Part shown: one piece after another, positions 16,202-25,795 of the stretch | Layout: the number at the start of each line of letters is the position of its first letter | Position numbering within the stretch: the first letter of the stretch is position 1 | Source: RGIG5612 sp045546255 | Lineage (GTDB): Bacteria; Bacillota; Clostridia; Lachnospirales; Lachnospiraceae | NCBI GenBank assembly: GCA_045546255.1 | Contig: JAZQCK010000035.1 | Location: 62,001 to 126,000, forward strand | DNA length: 64,000 nucleotides | Direction of reading: 5' to 3' | Notes under the pieces: model-generated | What the model saw: the letters and a program-made list of their open reading frames with translations, nothing else | Told to the model about the DNA's origin: nothing | Database searches by the model: none | Translations under genes and position numbers: made by a program

Positions 16202-17445
16202 AGCGCTATGTCATTATAGGGAATGGAGTGGCAGCAGCTGCCTGCATCGAAGGAATCCGCAGCATGGATCCTCAAGGAAGCCTCACGGTGATCTCGGAGG
16301 AGAATCATGAGGTCTACTGTCGTCCATTGATTTCCTATTACCTGGAAGGAAAAACCGATGCTGAAAAAATGAAATACAGGGGTGCGGATTTCTACGCTGA
16401 AAAGAATGCAAAAGTGCTCTATGGAGAAAAGGCGGCTGCAATCGATATCGAACGGAAACGGGTCGTAACGGATAAAGGAAATGAAATCGCCTATACCGAT
16501 ATCTGTATTGCCTCCGGCTCTTCCCCGTTTGTGCCTCCGTTTGAAGGACTTGAGACGATTACGGAACAATATTCCTTCATGACAATGGATGACGCGTTCG
16601 CTTTAGAAAAAGCGGTTTCAGAAGAATCCCGTGTTCTGATCATTGGAGGTGGTTTGATCGGACTGAAATGTGCGGAAGGTTTGAGAGGCCGCGCGAAAGA
16701 GATAACCGTCTGTGATCTGGCAGAGAGGGTTCTTTCGAGTATCTTAGATACGGAATGTGCTGCTTTAATGCAGAGGCATCTGGAAGAAAACGGGATCCGA
16801 TTTTTGCTGGGAGACAGTGCCAAAGCATTTGATGGAAACAAGGCTGTTATGAATAGTGGAAAAGAAGTGGAGTTCGATGTTCTTGTTCTTGCTGTGGGTG
16901 TTCGGCCGAATACACAGATCGCCAAAGAAGCTGGATGCGAAGTGAACAGGGGAATCGTGGTTGACGATCATATGAAAACCTCTATGGAACATATCTATGC
17001 TGCCGGGGACTGCGCAGAAGGCGTGGATATCACTTCGGGAGAGCATAAAATTCTGGCAATCCTTCCAAATGCATACCTGCAGGGATATTGTGCCGGGGTC
17101 AATATGGCAGGCGGCACGGAGGTGTTTGATAAAGGCATCCCGATGAACTCCATCGGATTTTTTGGACTTCATGCCATGACTGCCGGAAGCTATTATGCTG
17201 CCCCCGATGGCGGAAAGATGTTTGAAGAAAAAACAGACAGTTCCATCAAACGATTGTTTACAAAAGATGGCTTCCTGAGTGGATTTATCCTGATCGGAAC
17301 CGAAGAGAGAGCGGGGATCTATACCTCCATGATCCGAGAGAAAGTCCCGCTTGCTGATGTGGATTTTGAATTGCTGAAAACAGCTGCAACGAACGCAGCG
17401 TTCACTGCAGAGAAACGGAAAACAGATTTTGCGGCCGCACATTAA
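16198..17445 (+). CDS. FAD/NAD(P)-dependent oxidoreductase of the glutamate synthase operon
   Basis: A 415-residue pyridine nucleotide-disulfide-type flavoprotein, close to the NirB N-terminal/rubredoxin reductase group. The FAD Rossmann motif is at the N terminus (YVIIGNGVAAAACIEGI), the NAD(P) motif in the middle (RVLIIGGGLIGLKCAEGL), and the FAD-closing motif IYAAGDCAEG follows. No redox-active CxxC pair is visible. Likely role: oxidise NAD(P)H and feed electrons through the adjacent ferredoxin to glutamate synthase, replacing the small GltD subunit of the classical enzyme. Confidence 0.88.
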   Translation: MKRYVIIGNGVAAAACIEGIRSMDPQGSLTVISEENHEVYCRPLISYYLEGKTDAEKMKYRGADFYAEKNAKVLYGEKAAAIDIERKRVVTDKGNEIAYTDICIASGSSPFVPPFEGLETITEQYSFMTMDDAFALEKAVSEESRVLIIGGGLIGLKCAEGLRGRAKEITVCDLAERVLSSILDTECAALMQRHLEENGIRFLLGDSAKAFDGNKAVMNSGKEVEFDVLVLAVGVRPNTQIAKEAGCEVNRGIVVDDHMKTSMEHIYAAGDCAEGVDITSGEHKILAILPNAYLQGYCAGVNMAGGTEVFDKGIPMNSIGFFGLHAMTAGSYYAAPDGGKMFEEKTDSSIKRLFTKDGFLSGFILIGTEERAGIYTSMIREKVPLADVDFELLKTAATNAAFTAEKRKTDFAAAH

Positions 17446-17486
17446 CACCGCTCGAAGTTTATCAAAAAGAAAGAGCAAGGATAGAA

Positions 17487-18224
17487 ATGAGAGAAAAAAA
17501 GATGACGATTATTGATGCCAGCGGAATGGAATTCAAAGAAATAAATGAGAAAATTCGGAGGTCCGGAGACGACTGTACGATCACCGGCTGCTGCGGGCAG
17601 CGATTTATCGGAGCCGGTATGAGCGGAAAAAATATTGTGATTGACGGAGTTCCGGGAAATGCGCTCGGAGCATATCTGAATGGAGCTTCGATCACGGTGA
17701 ACGCCAATGTGCAGGATGCTGTCGGCGATACGATGAATGAAGGGGAGATCGTAGTATATGGAAATATAGGAGATACGGCCGGTTATGCGATGCGCGGTGG
17801 ACAGATTTTTGTAAAAGGAAATGCAGGATACCGCACCGGCATCCATATGAAGGCCTATCAGGAAAAGGTTCCGGTTCTGGTGATCGGCGGTGTAGCGGGC
17901 AGTTTTTTAGGCGAATATCAAGCCGGCGGCAAGATCATTGTGCTGGGATTGAATGCAGGACAGAGAAAGATTGTCGGTTATTTTCCATGCACAGGGATGC
18001 ATGGAGGAAAGATTTACTTGAGATCGGATTGTAAAGATGTCGTTTTTCCAGATCAGGTGGATGCGCGACGTGCGAATGCAGAAGATCTGGAAGAGATCCG
18101 AGAGTATATTGAAAAATACTGCAGATTATTTGGTGAGAGCAAAGAAACGGTGTTGAATGCCCCGTTTACGGTCGTGACACCGGATACGAACAATCCGTAC
18201 CATCAGATGTACATTCCGAATTAG
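17487..18224 (+). CDS. Glutamate synthase, GXGXG (alpha) subunit
   Basis: The 245-residue protein is one right-handed helix domain of repeated G-rich turns (GAGMSGKNIVIDGVPGN, GDTMNEGEIVVYGNIGD, GYAMRGGQIFVKGNAG), the GXGXG domain that in the classical large subunit forms the C-terminal structural scaffold. It is the third part of the split glutamate synthase. The start at 17487 is ATG with AAGGATAGAA upstream. Its separation from the FMN subunit by the two redox genes is common in clostridial operons. Confidence 0.9.
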   Translation: MREKKMTIIDASGMEFKEINEKIRRSGDDCTITGCCGQRFIGAGMSGKNIVIDGVPGNALGAYLNGASITVNANVQDAVGDTMNEGEIVVYGNIGDTAGYAMRGGQIFVKGNAGYRTGIHMKAYQEKVPVLVIGGVAGSFLGEYQAGGKIIVLGLNAGQRKIVGYFPCTGMHGGKIYLRSDCKDVVFPDQVDARRANAEDLEEIREYIEKYCRLFGESKETVLNAPFTVVTPDTNNPYHQMYIPN

Positions 18225-18239
18225 AGAAAGGAGAAGGAA

Positions 18240-20834
18240 ATGGCAGCGTTTGACCGAGTGGAATCAGGCTATCCGGAAGTTGATCAGATGCTGGACAATA
18301 TCCGGATGGGAGACAATGTGGTCTGGCGCGTTTCGTCGCTGGATCAGTTCCGCGTGTTTGCAGAAGCATTTGCAAGACAGGCGGTAAAAGATCATAGAAA
18401 TATTATTTATATTCGATTTGCAGAGCACGAGCCGATCCTTCCTGAAATCGAAGGCGTTCGTGTTGTGCATATGAAACTGACTCACCTTTTTGAGACTTTC
18501 ACGATCAATATCCACAATTTAATTGAAGAAGAAGGAAGAGATGCATTCTATGTGTTTGACTGCCTTTCGGAGTTGGAAGAAGCATGGTCCACAGATCTTT
18601 TAATGGGAGACTTTTTTCATCTAACCTGTCCATTTCTTTTTCAGCTGGATACAGTGGCCTTCTTCCCGGTGATCCGGGGACGGCATTCCTTTGATGCGAT
18701 CAAGATCATCCGTGATACGACGCAGCTGTTTATTGATGTTTATCCGGGAAATACGTTGGTTGAAACGGATGACTTTTATATCAGACCTGTCAAAGTCTGG
18801 GAACGCAGATCGCCTACGATGTTTGAACCGCATCGGTTTGAAAAAAGTACCGGCCACTGTCGTGCGGCAAGGGAAGGCGTTGAGATCAGCCGCTTCTATC
18901 AGCAGATGAACAAGTCTGTCCAGGATAAGGATAATCAGAATATCGACAGTTGGGAGAGGTTTTTTCAGCTGACCAAACTGAAATATGAGAACGGTATGGA
19001 TGTGACCGAAGAGTGCAGCAGGATCTGCGACATCATGCTGACACGGGATGAGAGGATGCGCCAGCTGATCAAAGAAAATTTCCTCCCGGAGGATTATTTT
19101 GAGATTCATTCCCGCATGGTTGGAACGGGTATGATCGGCGGGAAAGCCTGCGGTATGCTTCTTGCGAGAAAAATTACGGAAAACCATAGACCGGATATTT
19201 TCCGGAGGATCGAACCACATGATTCTTTCTATGTCGGTTCGGATGTGTTTTATACCTATATCGTTGACAACGGATTCTGGGATCTTCGGATCAAGCATAA
19301 AACGGAAGAGGGCTATTTCGCACTCGCAGAGCAGGTTGCGGAAGAGATCAAGAAAGGAAAATTTTCAGAAAATATTGAGAATGAGTTCCGAAATCTTCTC
19401 GACTACTATGGTAATGATCCGGTGATCGTGAGATCCAGTTCTATTTTGGAAGATGGCTTTGGAAATGCATTTGCCGGGAAATATGAGTCAGTCTTCTGCG
19501 GCTGTCAGGGAACATTGGAGGAGCGGCTCGAGGAATTTGAAAATGCTGTCCGAACCGTTTATGCAAGTTCTGTCAGTCTTTCCGCATTGGATTATAGAAA
19601 AAGACGCGGGCTGGAAAAAATGGACGAACAGATGGCGCTGCTTGTACAAAGAGTATCCGGTTCCCGATATGATAGCTTCTTTATGCCCTGCGCAGCAGGA
19701 GTTGGTTATTCCATCAGTCCGTACCGTATGGGATGCGAGCATCCGGAAGACGGAATGCTGCGTCTGGTGGCCGGACTTGGAACGGCAGCTGTTGACAGAC
19801 GGACCGGATCCTATCCCCGTATCGTTTCTCTGGATGATCCATCAAAGGTCATGATCACTTCGATCGCGGAGCGCCATCAGTTTTCCCAACGGCTGATCGA
19901 TGTGATCAGTGAAGAAAAAGGGGAACTGGACAGCTGGCAGTCAGATAAGGTGATCGATTCCCTTCCGAAGTATCAAACAGACCTTCTGTTCTCTCATGAC
20001 TATGAGGCTGAAAGGTCTTTGAGGGACCGTGGTATCCGCCGGCAGGTGCAATTTGTGACCTGCGAAGGGCTGGTAAAAAATGATGCTCTGATGAATGATA
20101 TGCGTGGCATCTTAAACCTTCTTCATACGCATTATCAGCATGCGGTGGACATTGAATATACGATTAACGTATCACAGGATGGAGAGTATGTTGTGGACCT
20201 TCTTCAGTGCCGACCGCTGCAGCAGACCCGTGACGGGGAGTCGGTCACGTTTCCAAAAAGAGAAGAATACGAACAGGCCATTATTGAGACAAAAGGTGTT
20301 TCGATGGGATTTTCCCGCTGCTTCAGCGCGGATATGATCGTCTATATTGATGCGATCGCTTACTATAAAATGCCTTACGCAGATAAGTTTAAAGTGAAGT
20401 CTGCGCTTTCTGCGATCAACTGGAAATTACGGGGGCAGAAGAAACATATGATCTTGATCACTCCGGGACGCATCTGTACGTCTTCGCCGGAACTGGGAGT
20501 CCCATCTTCTTTCGCAGAGATCAGCGAATTTGATGCGATCTTTGAGGTTTCGGAAAGCAGGGCTGGTTATATTCCGGAACTAAGTTATGGAAGCCATATT
20601 TTCCAGGATCTGGTAGAAAGTGAGATTTTATATACCGCTGTTTTTGAATCCGACAGTACCCTGGAGTTCCATCCGGAGTATTTGATGGAAGGAGAAAACA
20701 AAATCAGCGAATACTTCGACCAGGGCGAGGAGTTAAAGGATATTGTTTTTGTGAAGGAGTGCGTAGGCAGCGTCAAACTTTACTATGATGTTGCAGAAGA
20801 ACGCCTTCTGATCACAGCGGATAAAGCAAGATAG
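18240..20834 (+). CDS. PEP-synthase-like protein with PEP/pyruvate-binding ATP-grasp domain only
   Basis: An 864-residue protein. Residues about 390-430 (PVIVRSSSILEDGFGNAFAGKYES) and about 635-665 (DIEYTINVSQDGEYVVDLLQCRPLQ) match the ATP-grasp PEP/pyruvate-binding domain of phosphoenolpyruvate synthase. I see neither the phospho-histidine swivelling motif nor the C-terminal TIM barrel, so it is unlikely to be a full synthase. The N-terminal 200 residues resemble a RecA/KaiC-like fold but lack a visible Walker A. GAGAAAGGAGAAGGAA precedes the ATG. It sits 15 bp after the GXGXG subunit and 17 bp before purF. Its reaction is unknown. Confidence 0.72.
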   Translation: MAAFDRVESGYPEVDQMLDNIRMGDNVVWRVSSLDQFRVFAEAFARQAVKDHRNIIYIRFAEHEPILPEIEGVRVVHMKLTHLFETFTINIHNLIEEEGRDAFYVFDCLSELEEAWSTDLLMGDFFHLTCPFLFQLDTVAFFPVIRGRHSFDAIKIIRDTTQLFIDVYPGNTLVETDDFYIRPVKVWERRSPTMFEPHRFEKSTGHCRAAREGVEISRFYQQMNKSVQDKDNQNIDSWERFFQLTKLKYENGMDVTEECSRICDIMLTRDERMRQLIKENFLPEDYFEIHSRMVGTGMIGGKACGMLLARKITENHRPDIFRRIEPHDSFYVGSDVFYTYIVDNGFWDLRIKHKTEEGYFALAEQVAEEIKKGKFSENIENEFRNLLDYYGNDPVIVRSSSILEDGFGNAFAGKYESVFCGCQGTLEERLEEFENAVRTVYASSVSLSALDYRKRRGLEKMDEQMALLVQRVSGSRYDSFFMPCAAGVGYSISPYRMGCEHPEDGMLRLVAGLGTAAVDRRTGSYPRIVSLDDPSKVMITSIAERHQFSQRLIDVISEEKGELDSWQSDKVIDSLPKYQTDLLFSHDYEAERSLRDRGIRRQVQFVTCEGLVKNDALMNDMRGILNLLHTHYQHAVDIEYTINVSQDGEYVVDLLQCRPLQQTRDGESVTFPKREEYEQAIIETKGVSMGFSRCFSADMIVYIDAIAYYKMPYADKFKVKSALSAINWKLRGQKKHMILITPGRICTSSPELGVPSSFAEISEFDAIFEVSESRAGYIPELSYGSHIFQDLVESEILYTAVFESDSTLEFHPEYLMEGENKISEYFDQGEELKDIVFVKECVGSVKLYYDVAEERLLITADKAR

Positions 20835-20851
20835 GAGATTTGATCACAAAT

Positions 20852-22255
20852 ATGGGAATTCATGAGGAGTGCGGCGTATTTGGAATCTATTCACAAGAAA
20901 AAAGAGCCCTGCAGAATGAGGTCTACCTGGGGCTCTTTTCTCTGCAGCACAGAGGGCAGGAGGCAGCCGGCATCGCAGTGAATGAAGACCGAGTGATCCG
21001 CTGCAGAAAAGGCTTAGGTCTTGTACATGAGGTCTTTGGAGAACGGGAACTTAAGGAACTCGGAAAAGGGCAGATCGCTGTAGGACATGTGCGCTATTCC
21101 ACCAGCGGGAGTAATGACGCCTTAAATGCCCAGCCAATGGTCGTTAAGCATATTAAAGGCCAGCTGGCACTTTGTCATAATGGGAATCTGACGAATTCCT
21201 ATGAACTTCGGAAAAAGCTGGAATTAAACGGCTGTATCTTTCAAACGACGAGTGATACGGAGGTTATCTCATATATCATTACACAAAGAAGGCTGCAGGC
21301 GGCTTCGATTGAGGATGCCGTCTGTGAGGCGATGTCAGAACTGGACGGCGCCTATGCTTTGGTCATGATGAGCCCGGCGAAGCTGATCGCGGCAAGGGAT
21401 CCCCATGGCTTTCGTCCCTTAGTGATGGGAATGACACAGGAAGGAGACTATGTTTTTGCTTCTGAGACCTGTGGACTTGATGCGGCGGGAGCTGCTTATC
21501 TTCGTGATATCGAACCTGGAGAAATTGTAGTCGTTGATAAGGAGGGTGTTCGTTCCATTAAAAAACATTGCGGACAGAAGAAAGCCTTGTGCGTTTTTGA
21601 GTATATTTATTTTGCCCGTCCGGATTCTAAAATTGAAGGCGCATCTGTTCATGAATCCAGGAAGCGGGCAGGACACTATCTGGCAAAGCGGTATCCGATT
21701 GATGCGGATATCGTTGCCGGCGTTCCGGACTCCGGGCTGGATGCAGCTCTAGGCTATGCGGAAGGGTCTGGAATTCCCTTTGGCGTCGCCCTGATCCGCA
21801 ATAAATATATCGGAAGAACGTTTATCGCTCCGGAAGAGGCGGGCAGAGGCAACCAGGTTATGATGAAACTGAATCCGGTCTCTTCGGTCGTCGCCGGAAA
21901 AAGGATCGTTCTGATCGATGATTCCATTGTAAGGGGAACTACATCCAAACGAATCGTTCATATGTTAAGAGCGGCCGGGGCAAAGGAAATCCATATGCGG
22001 ATCTCCTCGCCAATGTTTCTTCACCCTTGCTACTACGGAACAGATGTGGATTCGGATTCCGGACTGATCGCAAGGGAACATTCAATCGAAGAAATCTGTG
22101 AAATGATCGGCGCGGATTCTTTGGCTTTCCTTCCGGTGGAAGATGCCCTTCAACTGGTTCCGGAGATTCCTGCCAGAGATTTTTGTGCCGCTTGTTTTGA
22201 TGGAAACTATCCAACAGAGATTCCTCTCGTTTCTGAGAAAGAGCGGTTCGAATAG
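20852..22255 (+). CDS. purF: Amidophosphoribosyltransferase
   Basis: First step of purine synthesis: PRPP plus glutamine gives phosphoribosylamine. The class II amidotransferase domain starts MGIHEECGVFGIYS with the nucleophile cysteine at residue 7, so a six-residue leader is probably processed. GHVRYSTSGSNDALNAQP and HNGNLTNSYELRKKL follow; VLIDDSIVRGTTSKR is the PRPP loop, and the C terminus has clustered cysteines (FCAACFDGNYP). A TTG at 20840 is in frame but only two bases from the GGAG; ATG 20852 gives a long spacing, so the exact start is uncertain. Last gene of the glutamate synthase operon, apart from the rest of the pur pathway. Confidence 0.95.
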   Translation: MGIHEECGVFGIYSQEKRALQNEVYLGLFSLQHRGQEAAGIAVNEDRVIRCRKGLGLVHEVFGERELKELGKGQIAVGHVRYSTSGSNDALNAQPMVVKHIKGQLALCHNGNLTNSYELRKKLELNGCIFQTTSDTEVISYIITQRRLQAASIEDAVCEAMSELDGAYALVMMSPAKLIAARDPHGFRPLVMGMTQEGDYVFASETCGLDAAGAAYLRDIEPGEIVVVDKEGVRSIKKHCGQKKALCVFEYIYFARPDSKIEGASVHESRKRAGHYLAKRYPIDADIVAGVPDSGLDAALGYAEGSGIPFGVALIRNKYIGRTFIAPEEAGRGNQVMMKLNPVSSVVAGKRIVLIDDSIVRGTTSKRIVHMLRAAGAKEIHMRISSPMFLHPCYYGTDVDSDSGLIAREHSIEEICEMIGADSLAFLPVEDALQLVPEIPARDFCAACFDGNYPTEIPLVSEKERFE

Positions 22256-22270
22256 ACTTTAGAAATAGAG

Positions 22271-22298
22271 TGTCCTCTTTTTCAAAAAGTAGTATAAT
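22271..22298 (+). promoter_or_regulatory. Promoter directly in front of the permease-GGDEF start codon
   Basis: TATAAT (22293-22298) lies six bases before the ATG at 22305, with a weak -35 (TGTCCT, 22271-22276) at 16 bases. Transcription would start at or next to the A of the ATG, and there is no purine-rich ribosome site in this stretch. Confidence 0.55.
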
Positions 22299-22304
22299 CA
22301 TTTC

Positions 22305-24539
22305 ATGGACACGGGAAAAGCTTTACCGGAAGAGAAATTCAGCCCATATATCTCAAAGCTGGGTGCCTGGGCACTTGCCATAGGCACTGCGATCGGCTGG
22401 GGCTCATTTGTTGTAATGAGCAACAGTTATCTTGCTGAGGCCGGTCCGTTAGGTTCCGGCATCGGTCTTATTATTGGTGCGGTCATCATGGTCGTGATCA
22501 GTAAAAACTACCACTATATGATCAATTGCTTCCCGGATGCCGGCGGAGCTTATGCTTATTCGAAAGAGGCGTTTGGCTATGACCATGGTTTCCTCACAGC
22601 CTGGTTTTTAGGTCTGACTTATTTCGCTATGTTCTGGGCAAATGCAACGTCTCTGCCTTTGTTCGCCAGATATTTCTTTGGGGACATCTTCCGCTTCGGT
22701 AAATTGTATACGATCTTCGGGTATGAAGTGTATCTGGGAGAAATCCTGCTTACAATTGCAGCTATCTTTCTGATTGCACTGTTGTGCTCGAAATGTAGAA
22801 AAGCTCTGAATGTGATCATGATCGTTCTTGCGCTGCTGTTTACTGCAGGCATTGTTATTACATTTGCTGCTGCAATGGCAGGGCATGGAAGCACCGCCTT
22901 TTCCTTTGCACCTGGCTTTACTCCAAATAAAAAAGAGCTGATGCAGATTGTACGGATCGCAGCGATTTCGCCCTGGGCTTTTATTGGCTTTGAAAGCATC
23001 TCTCATTCTGCGGAAGAGTTCACCTTCCAGCGGAGCAAAGTCTTTCGCATCCTTGTTACGGCGATCGTTTCCGTAACGGCACTTTATATTTTTGTGATGC
23101 TGCTATCTGTTTCGGCTTATCCGGCTGAATATGGAAGCTGGCTGGAATACCTGAAAGATCTCGGCAATTTAAGCGGCATTGAAGGGCTCCCGGCATTCTA
23201 TGCAGCGCATCATTATCTGGGCAATTTCGGCGTGGCACTTTTGATCGCAGTCTTGCTGGCATTGATCGTAACCAGCCTGATTGCAAATATTGTTGCACTC
23301 AGCCGCCTGCTGTATAAAATGGCGGAAGATTCCATCCTTCCCAAATCCCTTGCAATATTAAATAAGAACCATATTCCGGCGAGGGCGATTCTTGCGATTG
23401 CGGTGATCTCGGCCGTCATTCCATTCTTCGGGCGAACTGCAATTGGCTGGATCGTGGATGTCACAACGATCGGTGCGACCTTGATCTATGGCTATGTTTC
23501 CGCTTCTGCGCGAAAGATCGCCAGGATCCGGAAAGATAAAAATGAAATAATTACGGGCACCATTGGGCTGATCCTGATGATCCTCTTTGCAGCTTATCTT
23601 CTGATTCCGAATCTCTTTTCCGCGGGAGAGATGGCAAAGGAAACCTACTTCCTCCTGATCATCTGGGGCGTTTTGGGATTTATTGTCTTCCGTATGATCT
23701 TGAAACGGGATTCGAAGAGAAACTTTGGAAAGTCGATCGTCGTTTGGATCGCACTCATCTCGATGATTCTCTTTGTTTCGCTCATCTGGATGAACCAGTC
23801 CATGATCTCTTCCGCCAGCAAGGCGATGACGACGATCAATGAGCACTATATCGAAGAGGGCGACCTTTCGGATGCACGTGCAGAAGATGAGCAGTTCATG
23901 GAAGAGCAGGTGGCACAGATGGAACGGGCGAACACGACAACGACGCTTGCCGTTACAGGTTTCTTTGCCTTGTCCCTTGTGATCCTGCTTACGAACTTTG
24001 CCTATGTAAATAAACGGGCGCTGCAGAACGAAGAAGCGCTCGGCGCAGCAAGAGCTCTGGCCAACCGGGACCCTTTAACCGGGGTCAAGAGCAAACATGC
24101 CTATGCGGAGGCAGAAGAAAAAATGAATGCGGAGATTGCAGCCGGCGGAGCGGAAATCTTTTCCATCGCGGTCTGCGATGTCAATGGATTAAAATATATC
24201 AATGATACCTATGGGCACAAAGCCGGGGACGAGTATATTAAGAAAGCCTGTATGATGGTCTGCGAAATCTTCCAGCATAGTCCGGTGTACCGGATCGGCG
24301 GGGATGAGTTCGTTGTGATCATGCATGGCCCGGACTTTGAACACAGAGAGGCCTTGATGATGGAACTCCATGATCAGTCAGCGGCTCACATCGGAAGCGA
24401 AGATGTTGTTGTGGCAGGCGGTCTTTCTGATTTTATTCCGGAAGAGGATCCGGATGTCCGTGCCGTTTTTGACCGTGCAGATGCAAGGATGTATGAAGAG
24501 AAACAGGCACTTAAAAAAATGGGCGCAAAGACAAGATAA
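22305..24539 (+). CDS. APC-family amino-acid permease fused to a GGDEF diguanylate cyclase domain
   Basis: 744 residues. The first about 490 are an APC-superfamily transporter with about 12-13 hydrophobic spans; ISKLGAWALAIGTAIGWGSFVV is the typical first helix and FPDAGGAYAYSKEAFGYDHGF the conserved loop. A charged segment and one more membrane helix (about 555-580) lead to a cytoplasmic GGDEF domain (about 590-740) with NRDPLTGVKSKHAY and RIGGDEFVVI, so the cyclase signature is intact. No RxxD inhibitory site is seen before it. The arrangement suggests a transporter-like sensor that makes c-di-GMP in response to an amino acid. Start codon may be leaderless. dgt follows after 18 bp. Confidence 0.93.
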   Translation: MDTGKALPEEKFSPYISKLGAWALAIGTAIGWGSFVVMSNSYLAEAGPLGSGIGLIIGAVIMVVISKNYHYMINCFPDAGGAYAYSKEAFGYDHGFLTAWFLGLTYFAMFWANATSLPLFARYFFGDIFRFGKLYTIFGYEVYLGEILLTIAAIFLIALLCSKCRKALNVIMIVLALLFTAGIVITFAAAMAGHGSTAFSFAPGFTPNKKELMQIVRIAAISPWAFIGFESISHSAEEFTFQRSKVFRILVTAIVSVTALYIFVMLLSVSAYPAEYGSWLEYLKDLGNLSGIEGLPAFYAAHHYLGNFGVALLIAVLLALIVTSLIANIVALSRLLYKMAEDSILPKSLAILNKNHIPARAILAIAVISAVIPFFGRTAIGWIVDVTTIGATLIYGYVSASARKIARIRKDKNEIITGTIGLILMILFAAYLLIPNLFSAGEMAKETYFLLIIWGVLGFIVFRMILKRDSKRNFGKSIVVWIALISMILFVSLIWMNQSMISSASKAMTTINEHYIEEGDLSDARAEDEQFMEEQVAQMERANTTTTLAVTGFFALSLVILLTNFAYVNKRALQNEEALGAARALANRDPLTGVKSKHAYAEAEEKMNAEIAAGGAEIFSIAVCDVNGLKYINDTYGHKAGDEYIKKACMMVCEIFQHSPVYRIGGDEFVVIMHGPDFEHREALMMELHDQSAAHIGSEDVVVAGGLSDFIPEEDPDVRAVFDRADARMYEEKQALKKMGAKTR

Positions 24540-24557
24540 AAATAGTTGGGGTATAAA

Positions 24558-25787
24558 ATGGGTGTTTTCAGCGAATATGCGGCAACGCAGGACAATGAGA
24601 AATGGAACGAACTGACAGAAAGACAGCTTCCTTTAGATCTTCGGAAGGAGGATGTACGAAGTCCATTTGCAAGAGACTATACCAGAATTCTGCATTCGCG
24701 TGGTTATCGTCGGATGAAAAACAAGACGCAGGTCTTCTTCAATATCGATAAAGACCACATCTGCACGCGGATGGAGCATGTTGCGCATGTAGAGTCTGTC
24801 AGTGGAACGATCGCAGGGTATTTGGGGCTTAATACAGAGTTGACCAAAGCCATCTCGATCGGACACGATATCGGACATGCGCCGTTTGGCCATCAGGGAG
24901 AGCGGGTCTTGGATGAGATCAGCTGTAAACATTTGGGTAAAAGTTTCTGGCATGAAAAGAACGGGCTTCATTTTGTGGATGATGTGGAGCTTCTTGCAAA
25001 CAGCTACAATGAAAAACGAAACTTAGGACTCACCTATGCCGTACGTGACGGCATCATCTCGCACTGCGGCGAAGTAGACCAGAACGGTCTTCATCCGAGG
25101 GAAGAGCTGATCGACCTTTCAGAGTTTGAAGAGCCGGGACAGTTCCAGCCTGCAACCTGGGAAGGCTGCGTTGTTAAAATTGCAGATAAGATCGCCTATG
25201 TCGGCAGAGATATCGAAGATGCGATCAGCCTTGGTTTCATTGATGAAGAGGGCAGGCAGCAGCTCCTTAAGATGGCAAGAATGCATGATGAAAAGGTGAT
25301 GAACACAACGGTCATCATGTATAACCTGATCCAGGATATCTGTGAAAATTCCAGTCCGGAAAAGGGAATCTGCCTAAGCGATAAATTCAGCGACCAGCTG
25401 AATGAGATCAAGGAATTTAATCTCAAATACATTTATCGAAATAAATTATTCGAGCCGTATCAGGAATATTCGATCCTTGTGATCAACCAGATTTTTGAAT
25501 CGCTTCTTGCCTTATATGATCCTGAGGATATTTGGACAACCATAGCGAAGGAAAAACAGTATAAGCCGGATACGATCGATTCGTTTGAAGGCTGGCTGGC
25601 AGAATACTGCGATCCGGACTATGTTCCGGAAGGTCCGTTAAAAGAGACTTCCGAAGGATGCAGAAATAAAAAAATCTACGGAAGGCTTGAGACGAAAGAA
25701 CTCTATGTGCAGGCAATCATTGATTATATTTCCGGCATGACCGACCGCTTTGCAATCAAGGTGTTTAATGAACTGCTTAAATATTAG
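24558..25787 (+). CDS. dgt: Deoxyguanosinetriphosphate triphosphohydrolase-like HD protein
   Basis: HD-domain dNTP triphosphohydrolase: RMKNKTQVFFN and TRMEHVAHVESVSGTIAGYLGLN lead to GHDIGHAPFGHQGERVLD, the metal-binding HD motif, and CVVKIADKIAYVGRDIEDA follows. Length 409 residues fits the short Dgt group. Start at ATG 24558, preceded by TTGGGGTATAAA. It would cleave dNTPs to nucleosides and triphosphate; substrate choice cannot be judged. Probably co-transcribed with the permease-GGDEF gene. Confidence 0.9.
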   Translation: MGVFSEYAATQDNEKWNELTERQLPLDLRKEDVRSPFARDYTRILHSRGYRRMKNKTQVFFNIDKDHICTRMEHVAHVESVSGTIAGYLGLNTELTKAISIGHDIGHAPFGHQGERVLDEISCKHLGKSFWHEKNGLHFVDDVELLANSYNEKRNLGLTYAVRDGIISHCGEVDQNGLHPREELIDLSEFEEPGQFQPATWEGCVVKIADKIAYVGRDIEDAISLGFIDEEGRQQLLKMARMHDEKVMNTTVIMYNLIQDICENSSPEKGICLSDKFSDQLNEIKEFNLKYIYRNKLFEPYQEYSILVINQIFESLLALYDPEDIWTTIAKEKQYKPDTIDSFEGWLAEYCDPDYVPEGPLKETSEGCRNKKIYGRLETKELYVQAIIDYISGMTDRFAIKVFNELLKY

Positions 25788-25795
25788 GAAATCGT

